64,000 bases of DNA, from positions 682,001 to 746,000 of the forward strand of contig NZ_CP011270.1 in assembly GCF_001610835.1 (NCBI RefSeq). The letters run 5' to 3'. Both the position numbers and the translations under genes were made by a program. The stretch is from Planctomyces sp. SH-PL14 (GTDB taxonomy: Bacteria; Planctomycetota; Planctomycetia; Planctomycetales; Planctomycetaceae). The notes beneath the pieces were generated by a model. That model was given only the letters and a program-made list of their open reading frames with translations, had not been told where the DNA came from and searched no databases. How positions within the stretch are numbered: the stretch's first letter is position 1; each line of letters starts with the position of its first letter. This document shows, piece by piece, positions 1 through 8,260 of the stretch.

Positions 1-1
1 C

Positions 2-349
2 GCCGACGCGGGTCGTGCTGTTTGCTGCCAGTCTTCCAGCTTTCACCTCAGCAGGAGCGCCCCCCAGACAGTCGCACGCATCCGGAGACGTGTAACAGAA
101 GTGCGGCCAGTTGCTACACATCGCAATCAAGCCGCCGCTGACGGGACTGTTGCAGTCAAGGTGATTGTAATCTGTCCAGAATGGTTGATAGCCATCATCG
201 TCCGGATCGTCCAGCGGAACAAGAAGGCACGTGCAGGCGGGGTTCGCCCAACGCCGCTTCACAGCCTCAACAGCCTTTTCATCTGAGAAGCCCCTCTGCA
301 AGGGAATCAGCCACATCAGCGAGGCCCACACACACACAGCAACACGCAT
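2..349 (-). CDS. secreted cysteine-rich protein, C-terminus cut by window edge
   Basis: Reading leftward from an ATG at 349 there is an open frame of 116 codons with no stop before the window edge, so the C-terminus is missing. A GGAG Shine-Dalgarno lies 9 nt upstream of the ATG. Residues 1-22 (MRVAVCVWASLMWLIPLQRG, then FS) look like a signal peptide, and the mature part has many cysteines (CTC, CNS, MCS, HFCY, ACDC), suggesting disulfides in an exported protein. It lies 82 bp downstream of the DUF1559 gene on the same strand and may be co-transcribed with it. I do not recognise the family. The frame itself is clear; function is unknown. Confidence 0.6.
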   Translation of the reverse strand, partial: MRVAVCVWASLMWLIPLQRGFSDEKAVEAVKRRWANPACTCLLVPLDDPDDDGYQPFWTDYNHLDCNSPVSGGLIAMCSNWPHFCYTSPDACDCLGGAPAEVKAGRLAANSTTRVG

Positions 350-431
350 TGCAAGAAACTCCCAAGTCGTCCAGCAAAATAAAACTGCCCTAAACCGCGA
401 ACCTCCAACAAGCTCCTTGTCGGGGCCACAG

Positions 432-1436
432 CTAGAACTCTCCGATAAGCCGTCCGTCAGCGATCATTCCCAGTAACTTGAACGTCTTCATCTCGATGGA
501 GTCGTCGATCGCACGGACAGCGCCGTCACCCATGCACACATGAACCATCCCGGTGTGCGGCGATGTCAACGGATTGTTTGGCCCCTTGTTCTGATGAACA
601 CCCGGCTGATTGTAATGAGAATTCGGCGGATACCTCAGAGTAGTAATGTTGTAACTATCTGTGACGATGTTTCCGACGGGGTTCAGGTAGACCGGAGGAA
701 CACCCAATGCCGCCGTCCCCGCCAGGAGGCCGACATTGTGGGCTCCATCCACCCGCATCAGAGTCGGAGGGTTGGTGGCCAGGTTCTTCGCCTGCGAGGA
801 ACACTCTCCCACCACGATCACGTTTGAGCTCCCGTCCTTCATCATCTCAACCGATGCGGTGCCATTTGGAAAGAGGGCGCCATCCGCTGAGATCTGCCCA
901 GCGTTCGAGGACAGCAGACAGCAGTCCCGGACCCGAGTGGCAGGGGTCCCATCATGATTCGTTGACCCGGCGATACCAACGTACCCGGAAATCGGGAGAT
1001 TGAATCCGCCGGTCAACACGGTCGGCGCAAGGGAGCTGGAAGGGCATCTAAAAACGGGAAGATTCTTGTTGTGGAACACCTGACCGTTCGGCGAGTTCGA
1101 CAGACCGCAATTTGGATGCTGAAAATCGAAATCTTTGAATGCGTCACCCTGCTCAATATGAGGCAGCAGGCCGACAATCCAGGATGGTCCCACTCCGCGC
1201 GGTTGCGCGCGTGCGCCAATCGGGAACGAACCGAAGGTGTCTTGATAGTTATGGAGGGCGAGGCCGATCTGTCGAAGATTGCTCCGGCACGCCGCCCGAT
1301 TGGCTATCTCCCGCGCATATTGGACCGCAGGCAGCAAGATCGCGACGAGAATGGCGATGATCGCAATGACGACCAGCAATTCGATCAGCGTGAAACCTCG
1401 CTGACGCCGTGAGGACCTTGGAAAATCCAACACCAT
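432..1436 (-). CDS. DUF1559 family prepilin-like protein
   Basis: This 334-residue protein opens with a type IV prepilin/pseudopilin leader: a basic stretch, then [18 protein letters not shown] at about residues 13-30 with the cleavage glycine followed by F and the conserved Glu at +5. The rest is the DUF1559 body with the usual C-terminal HTGM...GDGAVRAI motif. This family is hugely expanded in planctomycetes and is exported through the general secretion and prepilin peptidase route; its role is unknown. The ATG at 1436 is preceded directly by AGGAGGAG, which favours it over the longer frame starting at 1610. A GTG codon follows it, which could be an alternative start. Confidence 0.93.
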   Translation of the reverse strand: MVLDFPRSSRRQRGFTLIELLVVIAIIAILVAILLPAVQYAREIANRAACRSNLRQIGLALHNYQDTFGSFPIGARAQPRGVGPSWIVGLLPHIEQGDAFKDFDFQHPNCGLSNSPNGQVFHNKNLPVFRCPSSSLAPTVLTGGFNLPISGYVGIAGSTNHDGTPATRVRDCCLLSSNAGQISADGALFPNGTASVEMMKDGSSNVIVVGECSSQAKNLATNPPTLMRVDGAHNVGLLAGTAALGVPPVYLNPVGNIVTDSYNITTLRYPPNSHYNQPGVHQNKGPNNPLTSPHTGMVHVCMGDGAVRAIDDSIEMKTFKLLGMIADGRLIGEF

Positions 1437-2111
1437 CTCCTCCTGCCGGAAATGACTGGGCCTAGTCACCCGGAAAACAGCCTCGACACCCGGCGGACTT
1501 GACCGGCGAAAGCGCCACCAGCCCTGGCCCGCTGCAACGAGAGAGATCGTTGCATGAAGTCCGCGAGGTGTCGAGAGTCTGTTCTCCCTCTGCGCCGAAA
1601 TCCGCGACAAAAAGTGCCACGAATTCTTCCAATTTTTTTCGATGTGCCCGCGCCGCTGAAACTGACCTGCTCGCCCCGCGGCTGACCCGCTGAGCCGTCG
1701 TACTGCAAGAACGGAACTGGGCCGAGCGCCACGGGTGTCAAACGTTCAGGGGAACCCGCATGCTCAATTCACTCGTCGCCGCCCCTAATAGATGAGCGAG
1801 CCAGCGGGGCGACTCGGACGCCGTCTATGATCACATCAGCCCGACAAGGCCCCCCCTCGGCAAGCAGAGGCCCCACAAGTCGCAACGCGGGCCTTGCCCC
1901 CAGATGACGAACGACGTTGGGTTGGGCTGAGAACACCCCGTCGTCGAGCGCGCGTTCCAACATTCGCTCGAACACCGCGCCCGCTGGCACAGTTCTGTTC
2001 GCCCGATCCCATCGTTCCGCGGCCGCCGGGTCCAGGGGCCTCGCCCCTGGCTTCGCTCGGGACGGGTTGGGCGTTACCTTTTCTCCCGCCAACACCAGAA
2101 AGAGATGTGAC
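1437..2111. other. intergenic stretch, no supported gene
   Basis: About 675 bp between the divergent DUF1559 gene and the aminotransferase gene. Open frames here lack Shine-Dalgarno sequences, family motifs or a consistent start, and look like high-GC shadows. It should hold both promoters, but I see no convincing -35/-10 pair. A fragment of the dispersed repeat's left end lies near its right edge. Confidence 0.5.
2028..2050 (+). repeat. fragment of the dispersed repeat's left end (hairpin)
   Basis: Matches the outermost left-end hairpin of the dispersed repeat (GGGTCCAGGGG followed by CCCCTGG), most like the copy at 4783. Arms CCAGGGGC and GCCCCTGG form an 8-bp stem with a 3-nt loop. The rest of the repeat is absent. 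It lies about 60 bp upstream of the aminotransferase start, so it would be in the leader or promoter region. Confidence 0.4.
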
Positions 2112-3227
2112 ATGAGCGAGCGGTGGATTGCGGACCGGATGCACAAGATCGATGCCTCGGGCATCCGCAAGGTGTTCGACCTCGCGGCCACGATGAAGAA
2201 CCCGATCAACCTCAGCATCGGGCAGCCGCACTTCGACACCCCGGAACCGATCAAGGCCGCCGCCCGCCAGGCCATCGACAACGGCCGCAACGCCTACAGC
2301 CAGACCCAGGGGATCAAGCCCCTCCTCGAGAAGATCCAGGCCTCCGTCCAGGCGGAGTACGGCCACGCGGACCGCAAGGTCTTCATCACCAGCGGTACCA
2401 GCGGAGGCCTGATGCTCGCCCTCTCGACGCTGGTCAATCCCGGCGATGAGGTGATCGCCTTCGACCCCTGGTTCGTCATGTACAAGCACCTGACGACCCT
2501 CGCCGGCGGCAAGTGCGTCCAGCTCAGCACCTACCCGGACTTCCGCATCGACCTGGACAAAGTCCGCGCCGCGATCACCGATCGCACCAAAGTCATCCTC
2601 TTCAACAGCCCCGCCAACCCCACCGGCCGTGTGGCGACGGAAGAGGAAGTACGCGGCCTCGCCGAGCTGTGCCGCGAGAAAGACATCTGCCTCATCAGCG
2701 ACGAGATCTACCGCGCCTTCTGCTACGACCGCCCCTTCGTCAGCCCGGCGAAATACAACGACCAGACCCTCGTCATCGACGGCTTCAGCAAGTCGCACTC
2801 CATGACCGGCTGGCGGGTCGGCTGGTGCCACGGACCGGAGCACGTCCTCCAGCAGATGATCAAGCTCCAGCAGTTCACCTTCGTCTGCTCGCCGCATCCG
2901 CTGCAGTGGGCGGCGTCGGAAGCCTGGGACTTTGACGTCTCGGAACACGTCGCCGACTACCGCCGCAAGCGGGACCTGATGAAGGCGGAGCTCCAGGAGG
3001 ACTTCGAGATCATCGGGGCCGACGGCGCGTTCTATCTGTTCCTGAAGACCCCCTGGGGAACGGGCACCGAATTCGTCAGGAAGGCGATCGAGAACGAGCT
3101 CCTCATCATTCCGGGGAACGTCTTCAGCTCGCAGGACACGCACTTCCGGCTCTCGTACGCCGCGCCGGACGACACGCTCCGGAAGGGGGCCGCCGTCCTG
3201 CGGAAGATCGCCCGTGAGGGAGCATGA
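2112..3227 (+). CDS. class I/II PLP-dependent aminotransferase (aspartate aminotransferase-like)
   Basis: A 371-residue fold-type I aminotransferase. Seen in the sequence: substrate-side motif LSIGQPHFDTP (about 34-44), SPANPTGR (166-173), SDEIY with the PLP-pyridine Asp (about 197), and the Schiff-base Lys in DGFSKSHSMTGWRVGW (K227). A C-terminal HFRLSYA carries the carboxylate-binding Arg. It probably transfers amino groups between an amino acid and 2-oxoglutarate in the cytoplasm; the exact substrate cannot be read. The frame is open upstream to 1917, but that extension has no conserved sequence and the ATG at 2112 starts the family alignment. Its stop overlaps the next start in an ATGA, so translation of the kinase gene is probably coupled to it. 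Confidence 0.93.
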   Translation: MSERWIADRMHKIDASGIRKVFDLAATMKNPINLSIGQPHFDTPEPIKAAARQAIDNGRNAYSQTQGIKPLLEKIQASVQAEYGHADRKVFITSGTSGGLMLALSTLVNPGDEVIAFDPWFVMYKHLTTLAGGKCVQLSTYPDFRIDLDKVRAAITDRTKVILFNSPANPTGRVATEEEVRGLAELCREKDICLISDEIYRAFCYDRPFVSPAKYNDQTLVIDGFSKSHSMTGWRVGWCHGPEHVLQQMIKLQQFTFVCSPHPLQWAASEAWDFDVSEHVADYRRKRDLMKAELQEDFEIIGADGAFYLFLKTPWGTGTEFVRKAIENELLIIPGNVFSSQDTHFRLSYAAPDDTLRKGAAVLRKIAREGA

Positions 3228-4747
3228 TCTCGCACCGCCCACGAGCCACCGTTCGATCGCTGGAGGCCGTCACGAAGCAGTCGTGGTGGCGCAGGACGAC
3301 GCGCCCGTTGCGGGTGCGGGTCATCCTGTGGAACGCCGGCGTGGTGTTGTTTACCTCGCTGACGCTGCTGCTGGCGGTCCGGGTGCAGGTCGAATTCACG
3401 CTGCGGGCGGAGCTGGACGGCATCCTCCTCGATGAGCTGGAGGAAGCGGCCGGGGAGATCGCCCCGGGAAACAACTTCCCGGCGACCCTCGATGAGGTCG
3501 TCCTCACGCGGATTGTCGACCGCGAGACCTATGGTCACGGACATCTCCAGGAGTACGTTGAAATCCTCTCGGCCGATGGCGAAGTCCTGGCGATCAACCG
3601 GACGGCCCCGCTCAACCGCCCCTCGCCGATGGAGCTGCCGAACAAGACACCGCTGACGATCGGCGGCTACCGGATCGTGAAGCAGTCGCTTCCGAAGAAC
3701 ACGCAACCCGCGCGGGCCGTCGTCACCGTCGGGGCGCAGGCGTCGATGATTGACGACCAGATGCGGACCCTGGACCGGATTGTGATTCTCACGGCGCTGA
3801 CGTCGCTGATCGCGGCGCCGCTCGTCGGCTACTGGCTGGCGGGGAAGGCGATCGACCCCGTCTCGCAGATGACCGCCACCGCCGCGGGACTGCATCCGGA
3901 GAAGCTCGACGAACGCCTGCCGATCCGGGGGACGGGGGACGAGCTCGACCAGCTCGCCATGACGGTCAACCAGCTCCTCGACCGGATCTTCGCCTACCTG
4001 CAGGAGCACCGGGAATCGCTGGCGAACGCCGCCCACGAGCTCCGGAGCCCCCTGGCGGCGATCCGCAGTTCCGTAGAGGTGACGCTCCAGCAGCCGCGTC
4101 CGGTGGCGGAGTACGAGGAGCTGCTGGAATCGATCATCGAACAGGGGGCAGCCCTCGAGATCCTGGTCAACCAGCTCCTCCTGATCTCCGAGTCGGAGCG
4201 GGAGCACCTGGAGACGCACAGCAGCGTCCTCGACCTGCGGGACGTCGTCTCGCGATCAGCGAGCATGTTCCGCGGGGTCGCCGAGCTGAAGGAGATCACC
4301 TTCACGGCTGACGATCTCCGCTCCGCGGAGGTGGCGGGGAACAAGTTCCACCTCCGGGAGGTCGTGAACAACCTGCTGGACAATGCCATCAAGTTCACCG
4401 AGACGGGTGGGACGGTCCGGGTCACGCTTCAGGAGGACGCCGGAGCTCAGGAGGCGGTCCTGACGATCCGCGATTCCGGGATGGGGATTGCGGCAGAGGA
4501 TCTCCCCCGTGTCTTTGACCGCTTCTTCCGGGGGGATCGATCGCGTTCCCGCGACACCCCCGGGACGGGTCTGGGGTTGGCGATCTGCAAGGCGGTTGTC
4601 GAAGGCCACGGCGGGACGATTCGAGTGGAGAGCGGGGCGTCGGGAACGATGTTCGAGGTCCGGCTCCCGCTCGCGTCCCATCCCGCGAGCCGGCGGATCA
4701 GTTCCTCCGAGCCATCCGCAGCGAGTGATACATCTCCCCACAATTGA
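3224..4747 (+). CDS. two-component sensor histidine kinase
   Basis: 507 residues. Two membrane helices (about 31-52 and 186-206) bracket a periplasmic sensor of roughly 130 residues; a HAMP-like linker follows. The kinase core is complete: H-box HELRSPLAAI with the phospho-accepting H271, N-box NNLLDNAIKF (about 382-391), G1 DSGMGI (417-422), F-box FDRFF (431-435) and G2 GTGLGLAIC (447-455). It should autophosphorylate in response to an envelope signal and pass phosphate to a response regulator. No regulator gene is adjacent, so it is an orphan here. It starts within the aminotransferase stop codon (ATGA). Confidence 0.95.
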   Translation: MISHRPRATVRSLEAVTKQSWWRRTTRPLRVRVILWNAGVVLFTSLTLLLAVRVQVEFTLRAELDGILLDELEEAAGEIAPGNNFPATLDEVVLTRIVDRETYGHGHLQEYVEILSADGEVLAINRTAPLNRPSPMELPNKTPLTIGGYRIVKQSLPKNTQPARAVVTVGAQASMIDDQMRTLDRIVILTALTSLIAAPLVGYWLAGKAIDPVSQMTATAAGLHPEKLDERLPIRGTGDELDQLAMTVNQLLDRIFAYLQEHRESLANAAHELRSPLAAIRSSVEVTLQQPRPVAEYEELLESIIEQGAALEILVNQLLLISESEREHLETHSSVLDLRDVVSRSASMFRGVAELKEITFTADDLRSAEVAGNKFHLREVVNNLLDNAIKFTETGGTVRVTLQEDAGAQEAVLTIRDSGMGIAAEDLPRVFDRFFRGDRSRSRDTPGTGLGLAICKAVVEGHGGTIRVESGASGTMFEVRLPLASHPASRRISSSEPSAASDTSPHN

Positions 4748-4782
4748 CCAGAACACGTTCGCTGGATGGTTGTCCGAAGAAC

Positions 4783-5036
4783 CGGGGTCCAGGGGCTCGC
4801 CCCTGGTGGGGGATGCAAGGGGGCCTGTCTTGTTTTTTTGGCCCCCTTGCCCGCCGGAGGCCTGGCCGTCGAGAGATGTCTGAAGGAGCACGTGTCCAAG
4901 CGCGGCCAAGGTGCGGGATACCCCCTCACCAACACGCGGGGATTCAGAGCGAGCGTTGAGTCCTCACCGCCGGTCCCTCAAAGCAGACGTCCGTTGTCTG
5001 CCACAGTTCCTCAGGGAAGCGCCTCCGGCGGCAAAG
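4783..5036 (+). repeat. dispersed intergenic repeat, copy A
   Basis: Starts 35 bp after the kinase stop. It has the left-end hairpins, the core (GTCGAGAGATGTCTGAAGGA), and GCCTCCGGCGG at the right, but lacks the terminal right-end hairpin and the ACGTTGGG box, so it is truncated. The left hairpin loop is enlarged with a T-run (stem arms AAGGGGGCC and GGCCCCCTT). An extra 15-bp match to copy E lies 13 bp outside the left end (4756-4770). Confidence 0.85.
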
Positions 5037-5580
5037 GCACCACTGAACAGGCGCCCCGTACCGTCGATGGTCGGCCGGATGAGCCGATCATGCCAATCTC
5101 CCCGCCTCTGGCAGTCGTAGGGGACTCCGCCGGCGGGAGCGGATGCCCGAAGGGAGCGAAGACGCCGTGGAAAACGCCCCTGGCGGAAGAATGTAAGGAA
5201 CGTTCCCGCCAAGTCTTCAGCCAAGTTGACAGCCGCAGAAAATGGGTGATAACGTAGGGAAACTGTCGTTCCGCATGGCCCAGGGCGTGCTTTCCGTGGA
5301 TTTCTGCGGAGACAGCGACTTGGGGCAGCGGGCTGCCGGGCCTCCCGGCGTCCCCCTTGCGGCCCGGCTCGTAATGCCCTTCCTCAGCGGGGCTTCGGAT
5401 GATCGGTTTGATCCGTCCGCGGCCCTGATGTCCCTCAAGTCGTTATCCATTCGCGTTTCGAACCTTGCCGGGTGGGTCGTCGCAGCCGCCGCTGCCCGGA
5501 ACGGTGTTCAGACGGTCGATGTTTTGCCCTTCCCCGCACGACGAGGGGAAGGCGGGACATCCCTGTTGAAGGACCTCCCC
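5037..5580. other. intergenic stretch or unlikely N-terminal extension
   Basis: The reading frame of the next gene is open from 5242, but residues encoded by 5242-5580 look like random high-GC sequence and place the signal peptide more than 130 residues inside. I treat this as non-coding leader. No other gene or clear promoter is seen. Confidence 0.4.
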
Positions 5581-6981
5581 GTGCCAGATTGTTCCGATCT
5601 TTCGCTCGGTCAGTGCCGTCCTTCGCCCCGCTCCGTACGCATTCTCTGGGCGCTGCTGGCCGTTCTGATCGCCGCCGCTCCGGCCCGGGCGATCGCCGAG
5701 TCGGCCGCCGCGCCGCCCGAGATCGCCAATGAGGACTGGGGGAAGAAGAACAACTTCCCGATGACGAAGGCGGCGAAGGAATCCAATCCCGCCGGGGCCA
5801 GCAAAGACCTGCTCATCAACGGCGCCAAGTTCTACGTCGACCGGATGACGATCCCGGAGAATCAGGCCGCCCTCGTTACCAAGACCGATCAGTACTTCAA
5901 CAACTACATCTACGGCCCCGGAACGAGCAAAGCCGCCGAAGCGATTCTGCATCAGGCGACGATCGACCGCTGCAAGGAGCTCCTTGAACGGAACCCGCCG
6001 CACCCGCCGGTCGTGACCGTCAATCTGGTGGGCGTTCTCAGCCGGCTCGTCGCCGCGAAGCCGAACCTCACCAAGGGGACTCCGGCCGTTCCGCTCGTGG
6101 CCACGGCCGATCCGCTGATCGCGGTCCTCGACTCGGCTGTCCTCCCGGTGGAGACCAAGATCCGAGCCGCCAAGGCGCTCGGCACGATCGGACTCAATGC
6201 CGTCAACGGCGTTCCGGGGGGCGATCTGGCGATCACCAAGCGGGACGCCATCGTTGGAGCGCTGGTCCGCGGGCTGAAGTCGAAGGCCGCCGAGGGAATG
6301 ACGGTCGGTCCCTGCTGGTATCGCGAAGCCCTTGTCGAAGCCATCGGAAGCTGTGACCTTCCGATGACCCTGGCGGGCGGGTCCGATCCGATTGACGCCC
6401 TGATGGACCGCATGGTTGACCGCAAGGAGAACACCAAGGTCCGGGCCGCGGCCGTGCGAGCCACCTCCCAGCTCTCGCTCAACGGGTCGTTCAACGTCCC
6501 GCTGATCGTCCACGAGACCGCAATCGTCGCCTTCCATCTGGGGCATGAGTACAACACCACGCTGCCGGCGAAACGATCCGGGGCCTTCAAGTGGTCGGCG
6601 GCCTACCTGTACTTCTCCTTCAAGCCGGAGAACCCGCAGACGGCCCTGGCCCCGAAGCTGTGGGGCTTCCTGCAGGTCTCGCAGCGTCCGGGGCTTGCCG
6701 CCCAGAAGCCGCTCGTCGACGCGGCCTATGCCGCCTGCAAGCCGATCCTGACGACGCTGCTGAACCCGGCGAATCCCGCGGTCGTCCCTGTGGTGGACCT
6801 CAATACGGCCCTGGAATGGCTGGAGAAGAACGCGCCGGCCAATCGCAAGGTGACCGCCAAGAGCCCCGCGATCCCCGATCCCAAGACCCGCGGCGCCTAC
6901 GAAACGGGCCCGCCGGCCGCGAACGTTCCCGCCACTCCGGCGGCCGGACCGATGGCCGCCCAGCAGGCGGGCGGCGGCTGA
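5581..6981 (+). CDS. secreted alpha-helical (HEAT-like) protein
   Basis: I chose the GTG at 5581 because it places an apparent signal peptide (VRILWALLAVLIAAAPARAIA) at residues 19-39; the frame is open back to 5242. A GAAGGA lies 7 nt upstream. The mature protein (total 466 residues) is rich in helical segments with repeated conserved Ala/Leu spacing, such as IRAAKALGTIGLNAV and VRAAAVRATSQLSL, which resembles HEAT-type repeats, and it ends in a Pro/Ala/Gly-rich tail. It is probably a periplasmic scaffold. No enzymatic motif is visible. Confidence 0.7.
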   Translation: MPDCSDLSLGQCRPSPRSVRILWALLAVLIAAAPARAIAESAAAPPEIANEDWGKKNNFPMTKAAKESNPAGASKDLLINGAKFYVDRMTIPENQAALVTKTDQYFNNYIYGPGTSKAAEAILHQATIDRCKELLERNPPHPPVVTVNLVGVLSRLVAAKPNLTKGTPAVPLVATADPLIAVLDSAVLPVETKIRAAKALGTIGLNAVNGVPGGDLAITKRDAIVGALVRGLKSKAAEGMTVGPCWYREALVEAIGSCDLPMTLAGGSDPIDALMDRMVDRKENTKVRAAAVRATSQLSLNGSFNVPLIVHETAIVAFHLGHEYNTTLPAKRSGAFKWSAAYLYFSFKPENPQTALAPKLWGFLQVSQRPGLAAQKPLVDAAYAACKPILTTLLNPANPAVVPVVDLNTALEWLEKNAPANRKVTAKSPAIPDPKTRGAYETGPPAANVPATPAAGPMAAQQAGGG

Positions 6982-7157
6982 CCTCCGGCCCGCTCTCACG
7001 GTCGGGAATGCCGCCGCAGGTCTGGTGGCGGTCTCGTCCGGCCGATATCTTCGCAGGTGAGTTTTGATGGATGTTCGTGCGCGGAAGGGGAATCCTCCCG
7101 CGGCCCGGTTCCTCAAATCGGCCCCTCACTCGCCGCGGCCCCGCTCACTGGAATCCC

Positions 7158-7775
7158 ATGACGATCTCAGTCACCGAGTATTTCCAGACGCGCAAAGACG
7201 ACCGGAAGAAAGAAACCCGGTACATCAACGTCATCAATAAGGACAACTGCACGAGCTGCCAGTCGTGCGCGACGGTTTGTCCTGTTGACTGCATTTACGA
7301 AGTCCGGGGTGAACCTGGCCAGAGCTATCACCAGATCGATACGTCCCGCTGTATCGGTTGCCAGATGTGCTACCGGTCGCCGAATGACAGCACGGACATC
7401 TACACGCTGACGATCTGTCCGTGGAACGCGATCGACATGCTCCACAATCCGAACGTGAGTCCGGATGCGGAGTCGGTGCTGCGGCCCTACTGGAAGGGAG
7501 CCGAAACAGCTCTTCCGTGGGCCAAGCTCGAAGAGTACGGCTATCAGATCTTCCTGGACGGCCAGGTCTTCATTCCGACGAAGCGTCAGGACCTCGTCGA
7601 CATCGTGACGTGGTTCACGAAGCCTGACTGGCTCTATACCGAAGACGGCGAGACGGTCGTCCTGGTGAACCGGGTGGCGGAAGACGGCGACAAGATCCAG
7701 TTCGACGCCACGCCGGAAGGGCGGGCGCTGTTCGACTGCATCTTCCCGGGCTGGCAGCGGATCTTCATGGACTGA
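7158..7775 (+). CDS. ferredoxin-like protein with two 4Fe-4S motifs
   Basis: 205 residues with two clusters of cysteines: C31-x2-C34-x2-C37-x3-C41-P and C65-x2-C68-x2-C71 paired with a distant C87-P, plus an extra C45. This is a bacterial 4Fe-4S dicluster arrangement with an inserted loop (SPNDSTDIYTLTI). About 115 residues follow with no further cysteines except one near the C-terminus. It probably carries electrons between a reductase and a cytoplasmic partner; the partner is not adjacent. The ATG at 7158 follows a non-conserved open extension to 7071. Confidence 0.85.
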   Translation: MTISVTEYFQTRKDDRKKETRYINVINKDNCTSCQSCATVCPVDCIYEVRGEPGQSYHQIDTSRCIGCQMCYRSPNDSTDIYTLTICPWNAIDMLHNPNVSPDAESVLRPYWKGAETALPWAKLEEYGYQIFLDGQVFIPTKRQDLVDIVTWFTKPDWLYTEDGETVVLVNRVAEDGDKIQFDATPEGRALFDCIFPGWQRIFMD

Positions 7776-7777
7776 GT

Positions 7778-8089
7778 CCTGCCGGGAAGCTCGACCCAAC
7801 GTGCCACGGCAGCCTGGGGTCAAGGGGGCCACGCCCCCTTGCCGCCGGAGGCATTTTCGTTGAGGAACCGTGGTACGCAACGGACGTCCCCTTTGTGGGA
7901 CGAGCGTTGAGGACTCTCTCACCCCGAACAGCTCGCTTTGAAATCCCCGCGGGTTGGTGAGGGGTCATACGGCACGGTATCCGCGTTTAGATACGTACTC
8001 CTCCAGACATCTCTCGACGGCCAGGCCTCCGGCGGGCAAAGGGGCGTTGCCCCTCTGCACTCCCCACCAGGGTGCCCCTGGACCCCGGC
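7778..8089 (-). repeat. dispersed intergenic repeat, copy B
   Basis: Inverted copy starting within 3 bp of the ferredoxin stop. It carries the CCCAACGTGCC right-end box, both terminal hairpins, the core and the GGGTGCCCCTGGACC left end. In the core stem TGTCC/GGACA it reads TATCT/GGATA, so a G-C pair has become A-T on both sides, while another pair becomes a G-T wobble. Confidence 0.9.
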
Positions 8090-8260
8090 TTTCTCGGGCA
8101 ATGCGTCGTCCGCGCCTGCTTGCTGCACCACCCGACCACTGCCGAGTGAACACACCCATCGCTGACTGCCGACAGCCCGCACCGTGGCGGGAATCGCCAA
8201 GCGGGATAAACTGTCGCTGATCCATTCTCCCCGCTCCCATCCCATCGCGGAGTCTGTTCG

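Noticed and set aside
4783-5036. Repeat hairpins as ordinary Rho-independent terminators
   Set aside because: Stems are GC-rich and near stops, but most lack a following T-run on either strand. The T-run in copies A and G is in the loop. Termination is possible but not shown.
5242-5580. N-terminal extension of the HEAT-like secreted protein
   Set aside because: It would put the signal peptide over 130 residues inside the chain, and the extension has no conserved character.
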